This document shows, one piece after another, positions 11,071 through 23,100 of a stretch of 64,000 bases of DNA. The notes under the pieces were generated by a model. The model was not told the DNA's origin. It ran no database searches and saw only the letters and a program-made list of their open reading frames with translations. A program made the position numbers and the translations under genes. Source of the stretch: Lytechinus variegatus (lineage: Eukaryota > Echinodermata > Echinoidea > Temnopleuroida > Toxopneustidae); the NCBI RefSeq assembly GCF_018143015.1, contig NC_054746.1, positions 44,052,701 to 44,116,700 of the forward strand. The letters run 5' to 3'. Position 1 is the stretch's first letter. The number at the start of each line of letters is the position of its first letter.

Positions 11071-12567
11071 TCATACTTTGTTGAAATGTCTAACAGCAAT
11101 GACTTCACCTCTCTGCTGTGTTATTGTCATGTGATTATCATCCTTCAGCTCTCTGGTCGCAACAACGCCATTAGGGTCGGTTTTGTTCCTGAAAAAGAAA
11201 AAGAAAAAAAAACACGCCTAGATCATCCTTTGCATCTTCCTAAGCAAGAAAACTAGTCCCACTCACTGGAAAGGATCACAGCCTTGCCCCCCGGATCCAG
11301 ATCCTTTTATTGATTGGCGGAAAATTTGTGTACATCACCGGGCCTCAACTGACCATTGTTGGATCCGCCCCTAGACCCTAGATAGCAGTTTGTGCTTTAC
11401 TACGAGGAAGGCATGAGTTTTCAAAATCTTTCCCACATGTTTTTTTTGTTATTTTTCATTTTTTTAATCTAGTACTCTGCTCACCATTGGTCACAATGAG
11501 CGGCGGATCCGGGGGGGGGGGGGGGCACATCTAGCCCATGCCCCCTCCCTTTGAAAGCCATAGTCAACATTTTTAATGTAAATATGCCGTTCTTACACAA
11601 GTGTACCTTTTTGAAAGGTACAGCAAATATTTTTTTACTGAAAATATTAAGTTTCGTACACAAGTGACGAGTGACAAGTGAAGCTTTTTTTTGGCTTGTC
11701 AAATTTTCCTCGGGAAAATGTGCCCCCGCCCCTTTGAAAATGCTGGATCCGCCCCCTGTCACAGTACATTGATGATGACAAAGGTACAAATTACATTATC
11801 GTTTGGATTGAGCTTGACCCATTAGATTTTATAAACAAATTAGTAAAAAGTCAATGGAATTTTTTTGTAAATAAGTAATAGATCTAATGAAACTATGTCA
11901 CTAGCATTGAAGTCGATAAGTATTCAATAAAACATTTCTTCGAGCTGAAAAATCCAAGATATATGGTTTGGTAAAATAAATCAATACAGCCATCTCGCGT
12001 TTTTCATGACCCCCCCCCCCCCCCCCCCCGGTAGCATCAGTTGTTGCCATTTATGTGGAGGGAACTTGGTCTCCATAAAAACACTAAAACAGTGGAATAA
12101 ATTCTTCCTAAGATTTTAGATTGATCTATGCGACTTCTTTATCGACAAAAATCACATTTTTCAGAAAAGACTTAGGTTTAGTGAAACAGATTGCAGAAGC
12201 TTTTTAATGACTTGTCCCATATTGTCAACAACTATATACATCGCCATAGTTATATAGAAGCCAGTTACTACTTTACTCACGTGACTACGATTTTATCACC
12301 GCTCCACTCAGCTAGTAGCATCTCTTCTTTGCCCGAGAGGGGATTCTTAAATTTAAACTCTTGTCCCACGGTGAACTCTAAGGTTTCTGTCTTAACCGAT
12401 TTGTTAGTGATGACGAACTGATCTCCATTCTGTGTAATCTCCTGCTGGGGTGACAGTGATGTGATCGCCTTTCTCTTGATGATATTCACTCCTAGAGCCT
12501 TCAGGAGTTCATCAAACCCTTCGTCTTTAGAGTGCTTCCATTTACCAGAGAAATTCACTTTGGCCAT
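11071..12567 (-). CDS. FABP-A: fatty-acid-binding-protein family, 2 coding exons, 134 aa
   Basis: Intracellular lipid-binding protein of the FABP/CRABP family. Coding exons are 12567-12281 and 11188-11071, joined in phase 2 (donor GTGAGT at 12280-12275, acceptor TTTTTCAG), 405 bases in all. The ATG at 12567 opens MAKVNFSGKWKHSKDEGFDE, the family N terminus with F-S-G-K-W. It is followed by ALGVNIIKRKA, EITQNGDQFVIT, LEFTVGQEFKFK and W-S-G-D-K-I-V-V; after the intron come GVVATREL and VIAVRHFNKV. Both arginines expected in the ligand pocket are present, but the C-terminal R-x-Y is R-H-F. An acceptor (TTTCCCAG, exon from 12582) lies just upstream of the ATG. A non-coding first exon at about 14180-14041 ends in a GTAAGT donor. 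The in-frame ATG at 12597 is therefore probably intronic. Compared with FABP-C, the intron near codon 22 is absent. Confidence 0.88.
11501..11755. repeat. Inverted-repeat element with GGCGGATCC ends and poly-G
   Basis: CGGCGGATCC plus a run of about 16 G at the left, and TGCTGGATCCGCC at the right. About 255 bp, with no coding capacity. It lies in the FABP-A intron. A shorter relative (ggatcc...ggatccgcc) lies at about 11290-11375. Confidence 0.5.
12010..12029. repeat. (C)20 homopolymer
   Basis: Twenty C in a row, the longest of many G/C homopolymers in the window. It lies in the FABP-A intron. Confidence 0.95.
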
Positions 12568-12824
12568 CGCTGCTGGAACGTTCTGGGAAATGATCATGAA
12601 AATAATGATTAGTTAATACTTGTGTCGACGATAATGATGATGGTAACAGACTATTAGTAACAGGAGTAATATAGCCATGGTAGTAACAGGGATTATGCTA
12701 TGGTATTGAAGGTGGGGGAGTGACCATGCAAAAATACACACATTTTTATTAACGCTTTTGTACACGTTAATTGAAGGTGTGGCTGAACCCCCTCCCCCGC
12801 GGTTCTGCGGCCCCTGAACAGCAA

Positions 12825-13144
12825 CAGCAGCAGCATTATAGTAGATGTAGTAACAGTAGTATAGTAGTAGTAATAGTAGTTGCAGTAGTAGCAGCAGTAG
12901 CAGCAGAAGTAGTAGCAGTATATAGTAGTAGTAGTCGTAGTTGTTTAGTAGTAGTAGTAGTAGTTGCAGTAGTAGCAGCAGCAGTAGCAGCAGAACTAGT
13001 AGCAGTATATAGTAGTACTACTACTAATAGTAGTAGTAGTTGCAGTAGTAGCAGCAGTAGCAGCATAAGTAGTAGCAGTATATAGTAGTAGTAGTAGTAT
13101 AATAGTAGCAGTAGTAGTAGGAGTAGAGTAGTAGTAGTAGTAGT

Positions 13145-13242
<98 letters not shown>

Positions 13243-13268
13243 AAGTAGTAGTAGTAGTAGTAGGAGTA

Positions 13269-13343
<75 letters not shown>

Positions 13344-13390
13344 GAGTATATAGACGTAGTAGTAGTAGTAGTAGAAGTAGTAGTAGTAAT
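12825..13390. repeat. (AGT/AGC)n trinucleotide array, about 560 bp
   Basis: Runs of GTA/TAG and AGC/CAG units with sparse interruptions; the purest part is 13130-13350. It produces long poly-Tyr/Thr/Ser ORFs on both strands that are artefacts. It lies in the intron between the FABP-A non-coding exon and its first coding exon. Confidence 0.95.
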
Positions 13391-14040
13391 GATACTAATA
13401 ATTATTGTCATTAAAAATAATGAAATAAATCATAATGAGAATAATATCACTTATGATAACAACGAATGGAATAACAATATGCCATAATTTTAACAAAAGT
13501 TATAAACAAAACAATAATGGCAATAACGGTAAACTTAGTTGTTGAGCCCCATATTAATCTCACACCTATATTCTATGGTATAACCTTATAACATACGGGC
13601 TCTTACACTTGTTTTGCTAGTTGAATCTATATATACTGTATATCAAGTGCATAAAGTTACCCTAACATCTTGGGAAACAAGTAAATATATAGTTGTGAAT
13701 GATTTTGGGTCCCAACAGTCGAGCGACTATTCCATCAGTGTTGGCAAATATTAACTCACGTAGGCCGATCTAGCTAGCATGTAAAATAAAATGTCTGGTT
13801 CTTCTATCCCTTCCCCTATCATAGTAGAATAATAGCAAAACGTTTTAGATTTATGACCAGTATCTGAAAAATACAAAATACTTATTCTGTTACCAGCATA
13901 TATATTACTTTCAATATATGTTCATATGTAGTTTATCAGGACATGGACCTATGATCCGGATGAGTATGATAATACCTTTCATATTTTTGCACAATAAAAA
14001 TATTCAACCAAAATCATTACAAAAGAAAGTAAAAACTTAC

Positions 14041-14180
14041 TATGTTGAAAAATGAACTGGAAAGACAATTAATAATAGCCACACAAATGGAGTCAGTTTT
14101 CGAACTACGACAAAAACTGCAGACAAATCATTCAACTTCTTGTTCCAAAGAAAATGTAGTCATACTCGTTGCAGTTCATA
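14041..14180 (-). other. FABP-A non-coding first exon (proposed)
   Basis: On the minus strand a TATA box at 14214-14205 is followed about 25-30 bases later by the proposed start (near 14180), and an exon ending CAACATA|GTAAGT with its last base at 14041. The donor would splice to the acceptor at 12582, just before the FABP-A ATG. An ATG near 14179 opens only a 15-codon uORF. The transcription start is approximate. Confidence 0.45.
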
Positions 14181-14204
14181 TGAACGATATATAACATGTG
14201 AGTT

Positions 14205-14214
14205 CCTTATATAG
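14205..14214 (-). promoter_or_regulatory. TATA box for FABP-A
   Basis: CTATATAAGG on the minus strand, correctly spaced from a short exon with a consensus donor. It sits in a small palindrome (aggttCCTATATAAGGaact). Confidence 0.45.
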
Positions 14215-14569
14215 GAACCTGTTGGGCGACGTCTCGCTCGAGTGCCCTCTTTTTTATTTGCTCATTGAAATATATCCACTGATTCAGTAAGTGATCTTTT
14301 ATCATGTTAATCACGCCATTTATAGAGGTTGTATTGAGCTGCGGTGTGATTGCATAATACTCGGTAAATGTTTTGGGTCTCACTTACTGACCCAGAAAGT
14401 AAACGGTGGTAACTATTTTATCTTACAGGTATGCCTATTTGGCAGTGTTAGTCATGCTAAAGCATGAATAATTACCAAACGTTAAGCAAAGTCGTGCTTT
14501 TTTACTCTACATTATATGACACCGAGATAGATCGTATTGTCATTTGATTGGTTGTTCGATGTCGATCAT

Positions 14570-14800
14570 TCAGCTCAGGTGTCGTGGCCGAAGGCGTCTG
14601 GCTATACATGGAAAGTCCGGGGTTCGATCCCCTGCTGCGGCACGTATACCGTCTATGCCCGTGAGCAAGGCATTTAATCGACAATGTTCTTTTAACCTGC
14701 ATTCAAATAAAATGGAAGTAATATATGCATCATTGGTAACCTGGTGTGCACTTGTTAAAAGTCTTTGCCGCCGGGCTTTGCTGCAGGCACCATAGTAAAA
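14570..14800 (+). mobile_element. tRNA-derived SINE
   Basis: Box A-like GTGGCCGAAGGCG (14584-14596) and Box B GGTTCGATCC (14621-14630) in a tRNA-Leu/Ser-like head that lacks part of the D loop, then 'gcccgtgagcaaggcattta', a phrase common in animal SINE bodies. The 3' boundary is approximate. This is not a functional tRNA gene. Confidence 0.65.
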
Positions 14801-14917
14801 CCACTCGTGATTGCAGCGCCCATGTTGTACGCGAAAATCAAGTTCGCATTGCATGACCATATCTTGCATCGAAATTCATAGATTTCATATAGAATCTATT
14901 TTAGGTGTCATATAAAC

Positions 14918-15071
14918 CAAATAATGAATGTTCTTTCCATTCGTGCAATGGACATAATACTCCATTCGGTGAAAGATGAAATAAATGATCCATTCAAGAA
15001 GCCGAGTTGAATGGATCATTTCATCTTTTACCTCATGCATGTCCATTGCACTCATGAGCATTCATTATTTG
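14918..15071. repeat. Hairpin element (154 bp)
   Basis: 'caaataatgaatg' at the left and 'cattcattatttg' at the right. Inside, 'gtgcaatggacat' pairs with 'atgtccattgcac', and 'gaaagatgaaat..gatccattca' pairs with 'tgaatggatcatttcatctttt'. It is almost one long foldback, without ORFs. Confidence 0.75.
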
Positions 15072-15596
15072 TGTGTTCCTGACTCCGTATGTTATGTGGC
15101 AGCTCTGAAAATTAGGTTCTCGTTTCACGAAGACTTGTTTTATCAAAATACAGTTTGCTCTCAACTTAATTAGATTAAGCGATTAATTTTTAGAAGTTAT
15201 TAACCGTTATAGCAATTTCGTTATTATAACAATTTTATGAAACAGGTCCCAGATGTATAAAATGGGGGGGGGGGGGGCTATTATTACCTACTGAATTTTG
15301 ATCTCCAATCCACTTCATACAAAATCTGAAGAGTGAAAAATTATATCTTATATCAAATTACGGCAAAAGGGTGCATAAGATTTTGTTCAAACCTTAATAT
15401 TCTTATGGCATGACGGGTGGGATTTCTGACTTGGGATATTGAAATATTTACCCCCTTGCAACAACTGCGCTCTGAACAAAATCTACTCATATATCAGATT
15501 TACCTGATCAGAGGGGCACTAAAGTTTAGATTTTAGAGAATATACTTGTCAAAAAGACACTTACCTCTTTCAAGAAAGACATACATAATGCACATA

Positions 15597-15838
15597 ACCG
15601 TACGCAGCGGCGGGGAGGGGGAGCTGCGCCCCCCCACAGAAATTTTGAAAACTTAAATCTTTTCCTTGCAATTTCTCACTAAATTCATCAAAAGTGTGCA
15701 CAAAGTCCTCAAATTTCACTTTAGAAAATGCAAAATTGCCCCATGACAAGCTTGGTCGCTTCGCTGCCTCGCTTTCGATTTTCTTCGAAATTTTGATGCA
15801 TCTTGCCCTCTCCACCGGAAAATATCTGCGTACGGCCA
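15597..15838. repeat. MITE with ACCGTACGCAG ends
   Basis: The left end ACCGTACGCAGCGG is inverted at the right end as CTGCGTACGGC. About 240 bp; an internal stretch of C follows the left end. Short ORFs inside show no family signature. Confidence 0.55.
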
Positions 15839-17790
15839 TGTGGAAGTATGTACAATTAGAGAACAAAAGAACAAGGTTGTGAGTAATTTGCATGGGAATG
15901 CTTTATTTAGGAAGCATGCATGATCAATTACAAATACATGTATAGTGTCACAGAATATCAGAACATTCAAATTAAAGTTTAAACATTAGATACAATTTGA
16001 TGACATTTAGAAAATATGTTGTACTAGAAGACATCATCGGAAAGTCAGCATTTAATGTTCATATAAGCAGCACATTTAATCACACATGTTTGATGTAAGA
16101 TACCTCATTTTATTTACAGCTAATTTTGCATCTTTGCTTACAATATAGCTTATTATAAAGTAAAACCAAAATGTCCACATGTCATACGCTCTTCATCATG
16201 TTCATACGCTAAACGCTCAAAAAGAAAACGAATTTTTTCTTTCAATAAAAGATTTTTTTGTCGCTTATTCGTTTTAGTTTGATATTTGTGGATTACTTGT
16301 TTTAAGTTTGTCTTCTGCGTCCGTCTCGATTTTTGTATATAGTTGTGTATATAGTTTGTTTATAATTAGTACTGAAACTAAGTTTAGGGGCTTGCCTTCT
16401 CTACAAGCTTTTGCTTTTCTTGGCAAGTCCCTCCGTTCATTTTTTATTTCTTTTCATTGATAAAATTACTGCAACAAATTGTAGTTTTGTTTAATTCATA
16501 TTCAACATTTGTTACGAAATTTCATTGATTTGTCTGTATTATCTATTATATTGAATATGTATTGTTACTTTGATTGTATTTTGAAAAAAATTGTTGAACG
16601 GAAATAAATAAATCTAAATCTAAAATCCAAGAAAACATGCCTCTTCAAAAAAACGTTCTTATGAAATACTATGGGTAAAATTAACACCATTCGATTAAAC
16701 AAAACTTTAATTTTATTCTAAACAGTCATGATGTCAATTGGCAGCTTATCAATTGAAACACTCATTGACTGTTCTCTGCAATAAGAGGAGATACAATACA
16801 AAAGAAATAAAATGATTAGGAAATTCTATTCAATAGATACACCTATACACGAAATGTGATGTTTCCATCAAAAGATTGTTCATTTGCAATAATAAAATAC
16901 ATTTCAAGACATCTAATTATCATACAATTAAAACAAGTTTGGCCAAATCTGAGTTGTAATTCCTGGCGTATATGCTGTTAGATTGAAATCAAAAGCTAGT
17001 AATATATTTTTTATAATGCTAAGAATTTCCAAGGAAAAAATAAAACTACATGTACCATAATAATCATTAAATTAATAAATTGTTGAAATAGATTACATTA
17101 TTCCCACAATGACTTCTTATCAATGAAAAATTCACAAGAAATATACGAAATATATGCATTTAAAATTAAAATGTTGTCTCTCTCTCTCTCACTATATGGG
17201 TTTTGGGCTCATTTTGTGTGTGTTTTTTCTACCTTGTTTTGGGTTTGCCTATACAAAATATTAAAAAAATAATAACGAATGCTTTAAATATGCAATTGAA
17301 ATATGATCCTTGTTGATCAACACTGTTACACTATAATATTCATCATTATTTAATCAAATATGAAATATTCGCTAAAATATACACCATGCAAAGATCTCAA
17401 ACATGTCATTTAACCTCCAAATCATCAATTAAAAAGGTAATAAATGTTACACCAAATAAATGGCCGTAATCTAAGTCATCAAGAGGCGATTAAAGCCTTA
17501 GTACAAATCGATTATTTATGGGACCGTAGGAAAACCACTGAGTGCACGGTGTCATCATTGAATTAATCTCTTGAAAAATAGAGTTTAACAGGACAGATTT
17601 ATGACCGTAATATCTTGTTTATATTAACGGTTATAGTTGGTTGAGGAGAAGTATGTCAAGGGTCATCGAATGGCACCAAAATATGCACACAGGATTTCTT
17701 ATATGGATCTTCGAGAATACAGGGCACAAATGATATCGCAAAGCAATAAAGTCTGTTCATGAGAAAGTTTTGATTTCTAAACATAAAATT
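15839..17790. other. Intergenic between FABP-C and FABP-A
   Basis: Very AT-rich, no gene found. It contains a LINE-type tail at 16380-16625, described separately, and a short (TC)n run near 17176. Confidence 0.45.
16380..16625 (+). repeat. LINE-type 3' tail
   Basis: Starts near 'ttaggggcttgccttctcta' and ends 'gaacggaaataaataaatc' followed by 'taaatctaaaat', a typical truncated non-LTR retroposon 3' end with short tandem tail units. No coding part is seen. Confidence 0.4.
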
Positions 17791-17999
17791 GAAGAACTTG
17801 GCGTACTCTCATTGCAGAGTTTGAATCAACCCTTTCCCCTTTTAAATAGGGAGTGGGGCTGCGTCCCGGGGGGAGGGCAATTCCATTCACGAGTAGATAC
17901 CATGCCCGACCAAGGGGTCTCGAAAAGCACCCTAAACACGTAATTTCCATATTCTGAAAATGCACCCCTTAACAAGTATTGGCGTGTGAAACCCTACCC

Positions 18000-18504
18000 T
18001 AAAGGGGAAGTTCACCCTGACAAAAAGTTTATTGTAAAAATAGTGGAAAAAATAATAAAAAATATTGCCGAAGGTTTGGGAAAAATTCATCAAATAATTA
18101 AAAAGTTATTAGAATTTCAATTATTTGATTTGTGACGTCATATCCGAGCATCATTCCGAAATAGCGAATGGTAAAAAATCAATGAAATGTCATTTTCTCA
18201 GAAAATTGAAAATGGTTTTGACTGTAACTTTTGTATATCAATAGACAAATCATTTCATACCCGATCATGAAAAGAATACAAAATTAAGTCATCAGGAACC
18301 GTACAAAATTTGAAATTCATACATGTTATATTACATAACACATGGGGCAACTGCTCGTTTATGACGTCACAAATCCAAAATTTTGAACTCTAATAACTTT
18401 CTTACTCTTTAACGGATTTTCCTCAAACCTTCACCAGTATTTTTTACTGTTTTTTTTCTGCTATTTTCACAACAAAGTTTTCTTCAGGGTGAACTTCCCC
18501 TTTA
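18000..18504. repeat. Complete MITE, TTAAAGGGGAAGTTCACCCTGA ends
   Basis: About 505 bp with inverted ends: TAAAGGGGAAGTTCACCCTG at the left, and CAGGGTGAACTTCCCCTTTA at the right. Subterminal pairs also match inversely ('tgtgacgtca', 'ggtttggg'/'ctcaaacc'). It is inserted in a host repeat: 'taacaagtattgg' lies both 30 bases before (17971) and immediately after (18503) the element. The target duplication is probably TA or TAA. Confidence 0.8.
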
Positions 18505-20041
18505 ACAAGTATTGGAAACAAAACGACATTCTTGGCAAATATTCCCTGAAATGAGCCCCTAAACAAGTACATGAATGTTTTCCTTCGGTCGTCGGCTTTG
18601 TTTCGTGACATTGACCTATCTGATAGAAAAGAGTAATGTGATAATTATCACTGCTTTCGAGAGGGAAGTTAAGCATTCTGAACATAGTATATAATTATCT
18701 GGAAATGTAGTGATATTGATTTAGACAGCATCCCCAACAAAATCACGTTTCAGAGGCTTGTTTCACTTGGGAGTGGAGATTCCAACAGAAAATGCTATTT
18801 TGAGGAGAATGTGTGCGCCACGTATAGAAGTTCTAAAACCATAATGATGCGAGTGTCACTTAGATCACTTAGCGGCTTAATTGATTGGGAAGTTTATAAT
18901 AAGGCCTACTCGAGTCTCACAAAGCATTTTAGTCTTAATCATTTCAGGGTGTGGGGGTGGTGTACTAGTCCCTATGCCCCCATTGGTCATATTGAATCGT
19001 GTTTATGGTATAGATTATACACTGACATCGTGGCAAGAACCGCAGGCATGAAAACTCATTTACATGAGCCAGGCAAGAGCAATCTATCATTATGATCCGA
19101 ATAACATGAATAAGAAGAGTATAATTGCATGGGCATTCGCCTTCGTGGAGATGACGCTAGAATTATTTACATTGAATTATGAGCAGACTGTTTTTAAGTG
19201 GTTGCTAAGATGTTCGCCATTCATGAAGACCTCTTTGTATAATGCATGGATATATGGTCGCTCTTCACAATGTAGTCTCAGAGTAGTAAATAAACGTATA
19301 ACCCTACTGCTGAAGCTAAAGAGCGCCATCACATACTACATTTCACTTCTACTATGCCTACTAGTATATGTCTATCCTACACGTCCTTCGGTCTACTATG
19401 AACCAATTCGAGAAAAGAACTTTTTACGAATATAATTTTTGAAGACTTAGCAAGCAGTGACCACTTCCATTTTAGGGAAAGCGATCCTTCTCGCATGCGA
19501 AGATACAAGTTATGAAACATCTGAAAAGTGTAAGGGTATCTTTTTAAATGAATATTGAGGCACCCACTCTTCCAACTTTAGTTGAAATAATAATAAGATT
19601 TCACATTCTACGAATTTCCCCCAACTTTTACACCGTAGAAGGTTCAATTTTCAGCAAAACAATATTTAAGTAAACTTCATAAAAGATTTTACATTGCTGA
19701 CAAGAAAATGCTGTATCATTTTGGTCCGTTTTTCATTCGTTTCCAACTGAGGTGCTTAAAACTTCCACAATACAACCTTTATCATAAACTCCCGTTCAAA
19801 ACAAAGTAAAAAAAATCAACGACAGGTGTTTGTTTACTAGCTTTTTTCTTTCCCTTTTCTTTCTCCAAACTGAATAGATCCATTAAATATCTTCACACAA
19901 GTTTTGATAAAGATTTTTTTTTCATTTCCATTGTTCATGTAAAAGAAGAATTCGCAGAAATAACAAAAACCCACAATGCAATATAACAAAACACCACTTA
20001 GGGCTAATTCTTTGACGGAAGCTTTTGAAGACTATGCCTTT
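18505..20041. other. Intergenic/3' flank of FABP-C
   Basis: No gene or repeat family is recognised apart from remnants of the 'ccctaaacaagta' host repeat to about 18570. The ORFs at 18811-19435 have no family signature. Confidence 0.4.
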
Positions 20042-20047
20042 TTTATT
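20042..20047 (-). terminator. Polyadenylation signal candidate for FABP-C
   Basis: AATAAA on the minus strand about 135 bases after the FABP-C stop at 20182. Confidence 0.45.
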
Positions 20048-20181
20048 TTCATTTAAGCCTGCTATCAATCATTAACTGTCCACTGCATGATGAAGAAAAA
20101 CTCTTTTACTCCAACCCATATGCTGCATATACCAAAGGTGATGGGCAGTAGAGACGTTTACAACGAAGCTTTGATGCTACA

Positions 20182-23100
20182 TCAATCTTTTTTCTCCATC
20201 TTGTAAAATGTTCTGGTCGCTGTGACGTCACCCTTTGATTGCGTCATAACCAGTTTCTCACCGACCAATGTACGAGTCGTCGTAACGCCATCTTCTTGTG
20301 ATAGGATCCTGCAGCAAGTTCAAGACAGAAATAAAGGAAGAAAACATAATACATACTGAAGTAAACTTCCAGCGCAGATATGGTGAGCAGGATGGCATCC
20401 GTCAACCCTGCAATATCCGCCAGTTTGGACATTTTCGACACTGTTAAAAAAACTGATTTTACAAGGAAAAAATAGAAGGTTTTGCAGAAAGCAATAACAG
20501 AATCGTTCTGTAAATTCATAAAACAGGATTTTTTCTGCAATTTAACAGAACACTTTTGTTTAAAAAGGGGAAAAGGGTGTTTTATAAAAGGGAATTTGTA
20601 AGGTTCCATACACCAATTTCATGTAAGATATGGTAAGATTACAGGTGTTCTCCAGATTCTGCTGCAGGAACTTCTTTTATTTTAAGGATATTTTTTTTAA
20701 CAGTGAATGCTTGGTGGCATTGGATGAGACAATGATTATTGTGTTTTCCTCCTGTATCTGGGCCTTGTTTCAAAGAGATTAACCATGTTAACAATCATGG
20801 TAACTTTGCCTTTTCATTCATTACCATGGAAACCTTGATTGTGATATTGTCTAGAGTTTTGACGGTGGCAAAAGTTGTCATCCCAATTAGTAAATAAATA
20901 AGTTCAGAGTATAAATGCACAACTGGGTAGCCTAACGTTGTGTCGAGTTGACATCAACCCCCCCCCCCCCCGACACAGATGGACATGCATGCACATTACT
21001 TTGTAAACCACTCAAACGAACTGACCATCCCATCAATGGACCTTTCAGGCCTTCTCACAGACCATGACATCACGTGACAGATTTAGATGGCAGCTAGATC
21101 ACGGTAAGATGTGAAAGTAGAGACTACTCTCAAAGACCGTGGTTCTAGTAGGATCCATAGCACACTGTAAAAACTGTGGTGTTAAAACTGACACCAATTG
21201 GTGTTAATAGAGGACCTCACCCTGAGGTGTTAAAGTTACACCCTAAAGATTGAACATAACACCAAAGAGTGCAAATGTAACAACCAAAGGTGTTGTAATA
21301 ACACCTATAGGTGTAAAACTAACACCACCAATTTAACACCGGTGTAAAATAACTGGTGTGGTCCTCTATGTACACCGGTTAACACCACAGTTTTTGCTGT
21401 GCATGCAAATACAAAGCGTCACACTCGACAAACTAGGTTTATGAGGTCAATGACCTTATCCTATCAACCGACTATCATTACGATGTAATGTAAAATGGGA
21501 AGATGACTCCCTTGGGTCCTCTCCAATGTCACTAAGGAGGAGAATTTATTTAGCGACCAGATTATAATCTGGGGGAAATGACCCAAATCGACTAGTTTAT
21601 TGTCCACACAGGGTTTGGGATTCGTCGAAAGTGACGTATTTCATGCCAAACCACCACAACCGTTACCCCAAGACTTGTGGATTGTTATCCCATAGAGTCT
21701 GATAATAACTCCATGGTTATCCTGTGTAGCGGATATAGAGGAGACCGTTGTCTCATGATGACATTCCAGTGGGAATTATACTGATGTGTTTCCCCAACAA
21801 AGGCAAAGTACAGACATTGTAAGTGACAAAGATATGATGATAGTATCATCACAATGATAACAAGTAGGTATATAGGTCTAATTGTTATATCTGAGTAATA
21901 CATTTTAAACAGAAATATGCTACAACCCTAAACACCCGGTACGTTGAAATATGAAATCACCAAACTTATTCATTTTAAATTTTAAACTGAATGACCATTA
22001 TGGCATCAGGTAAGAGAATGATTTTAAGTGTGCTTTTCCTGTCGAAAGTTTGAAACCTTTACATTTCCCATAGGGCTATTTTTATTGTTGTAGAATGCCT
22101 GTATATTGTACTGACTTTGATACTATTCTGTCATACGCGTGTAATGTCAGAGGTTATTCACACGGAGTCGTTACATTATTTCATCAGGTCGTATATTTTT
22201 CTCATTTTCTCTCCTTAATTTGATGGACTGTTGACGTTAGAAAATAAACTGTATAGAAAACCGCATCTAGTAGAACAGTGTGTTGTGGTAGAAGAAAGAT
22301 GCGAACTTGGTGGAAATCTAATCAAGAGTTCATTACGAAGACGGAAGAAAACGAGTTTTTAATGTGATTCTCACTGTGTGTTCGATGTACTGCAAAATAC
22401 CACCTGGTCCGATATAACCTCTTTCACCTCTAGTGCTATGTACTGAGGAAACCAAGGATAGGTCTCCTTTCACCTCCCATTTTCCCGCTTTCATCATAAA
22501 TACGGTATGGTTTTCTTTTACCATAACTTCTACCCTAAATTGTTATTATTTTGTTAACTGAAATGAAATGCATGGTCATAAGTCCTTTCTTCACCCCTCC
22601 CCATTTTTATTTTTTATCGAAGAATCTTATTTTTTAATTCCTTTTCCCTGTTCAATGTAAGGCATGTAAATTTGCCCGGCACGTGTAACAAAACGGTATC
22701 ATAATACAATATTTAGGGGGTAAATATTTCGGGCTTCATTTGACATTTAGAGCAAATTGTAGAAAATGTATCAAGCCTTTTAGTGCAAACATGATCTGTA
22801 TTTTGATTGATTGATTTTTTTTACTATCATTTTTATTTAAATTATCATCTTTTTATGGGGAGGGGGTGGGGTGTAAAGAACGATGAAAATATACATATGT
22901 ACATACCCAATAGATAAAGGGGTAAATGTTCATTCGCTTTTTGATGACCATGGACGGTAAAATATACAGAATTAAAAACAAATGAATTATTATTTTACAA
23001 AATAGAAAACAAATACTATGTTCGTTCATTACATTGTATCAAACCAAGGAGATAATACTTCTATCCCCATGATCAATCCATGAAGAAGCTACATGCTATC

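Noticed and set aside
12836-13411. Long ORFs of poly-Tyr, poly-Thr, poly-Ala on both strands
   Set aside because: Translation of a (AGT/AGC)n microsatellite; no start context, splice sites or family.
14584-14645. Possible tRNA-Leu/Ser gene
   Set aside because: Part of the D loop is missing and SINE body follows; treated as a SINE head.
18811-19435. Two overlapping plus-strand ORFs of 94 and 123 codons
   Set aside because: No homology, odd codon use, no splice or polyadenylation context; likely chance.
20320-20440. Minus-strand ORF MSKLADIAGLTDAILLTISA... followed by GTATGT, as an extra FABP-C exon
   Set aside because: No FABP similarity, adjacent to a MITE end, and the exon chain is complete in phase without it.
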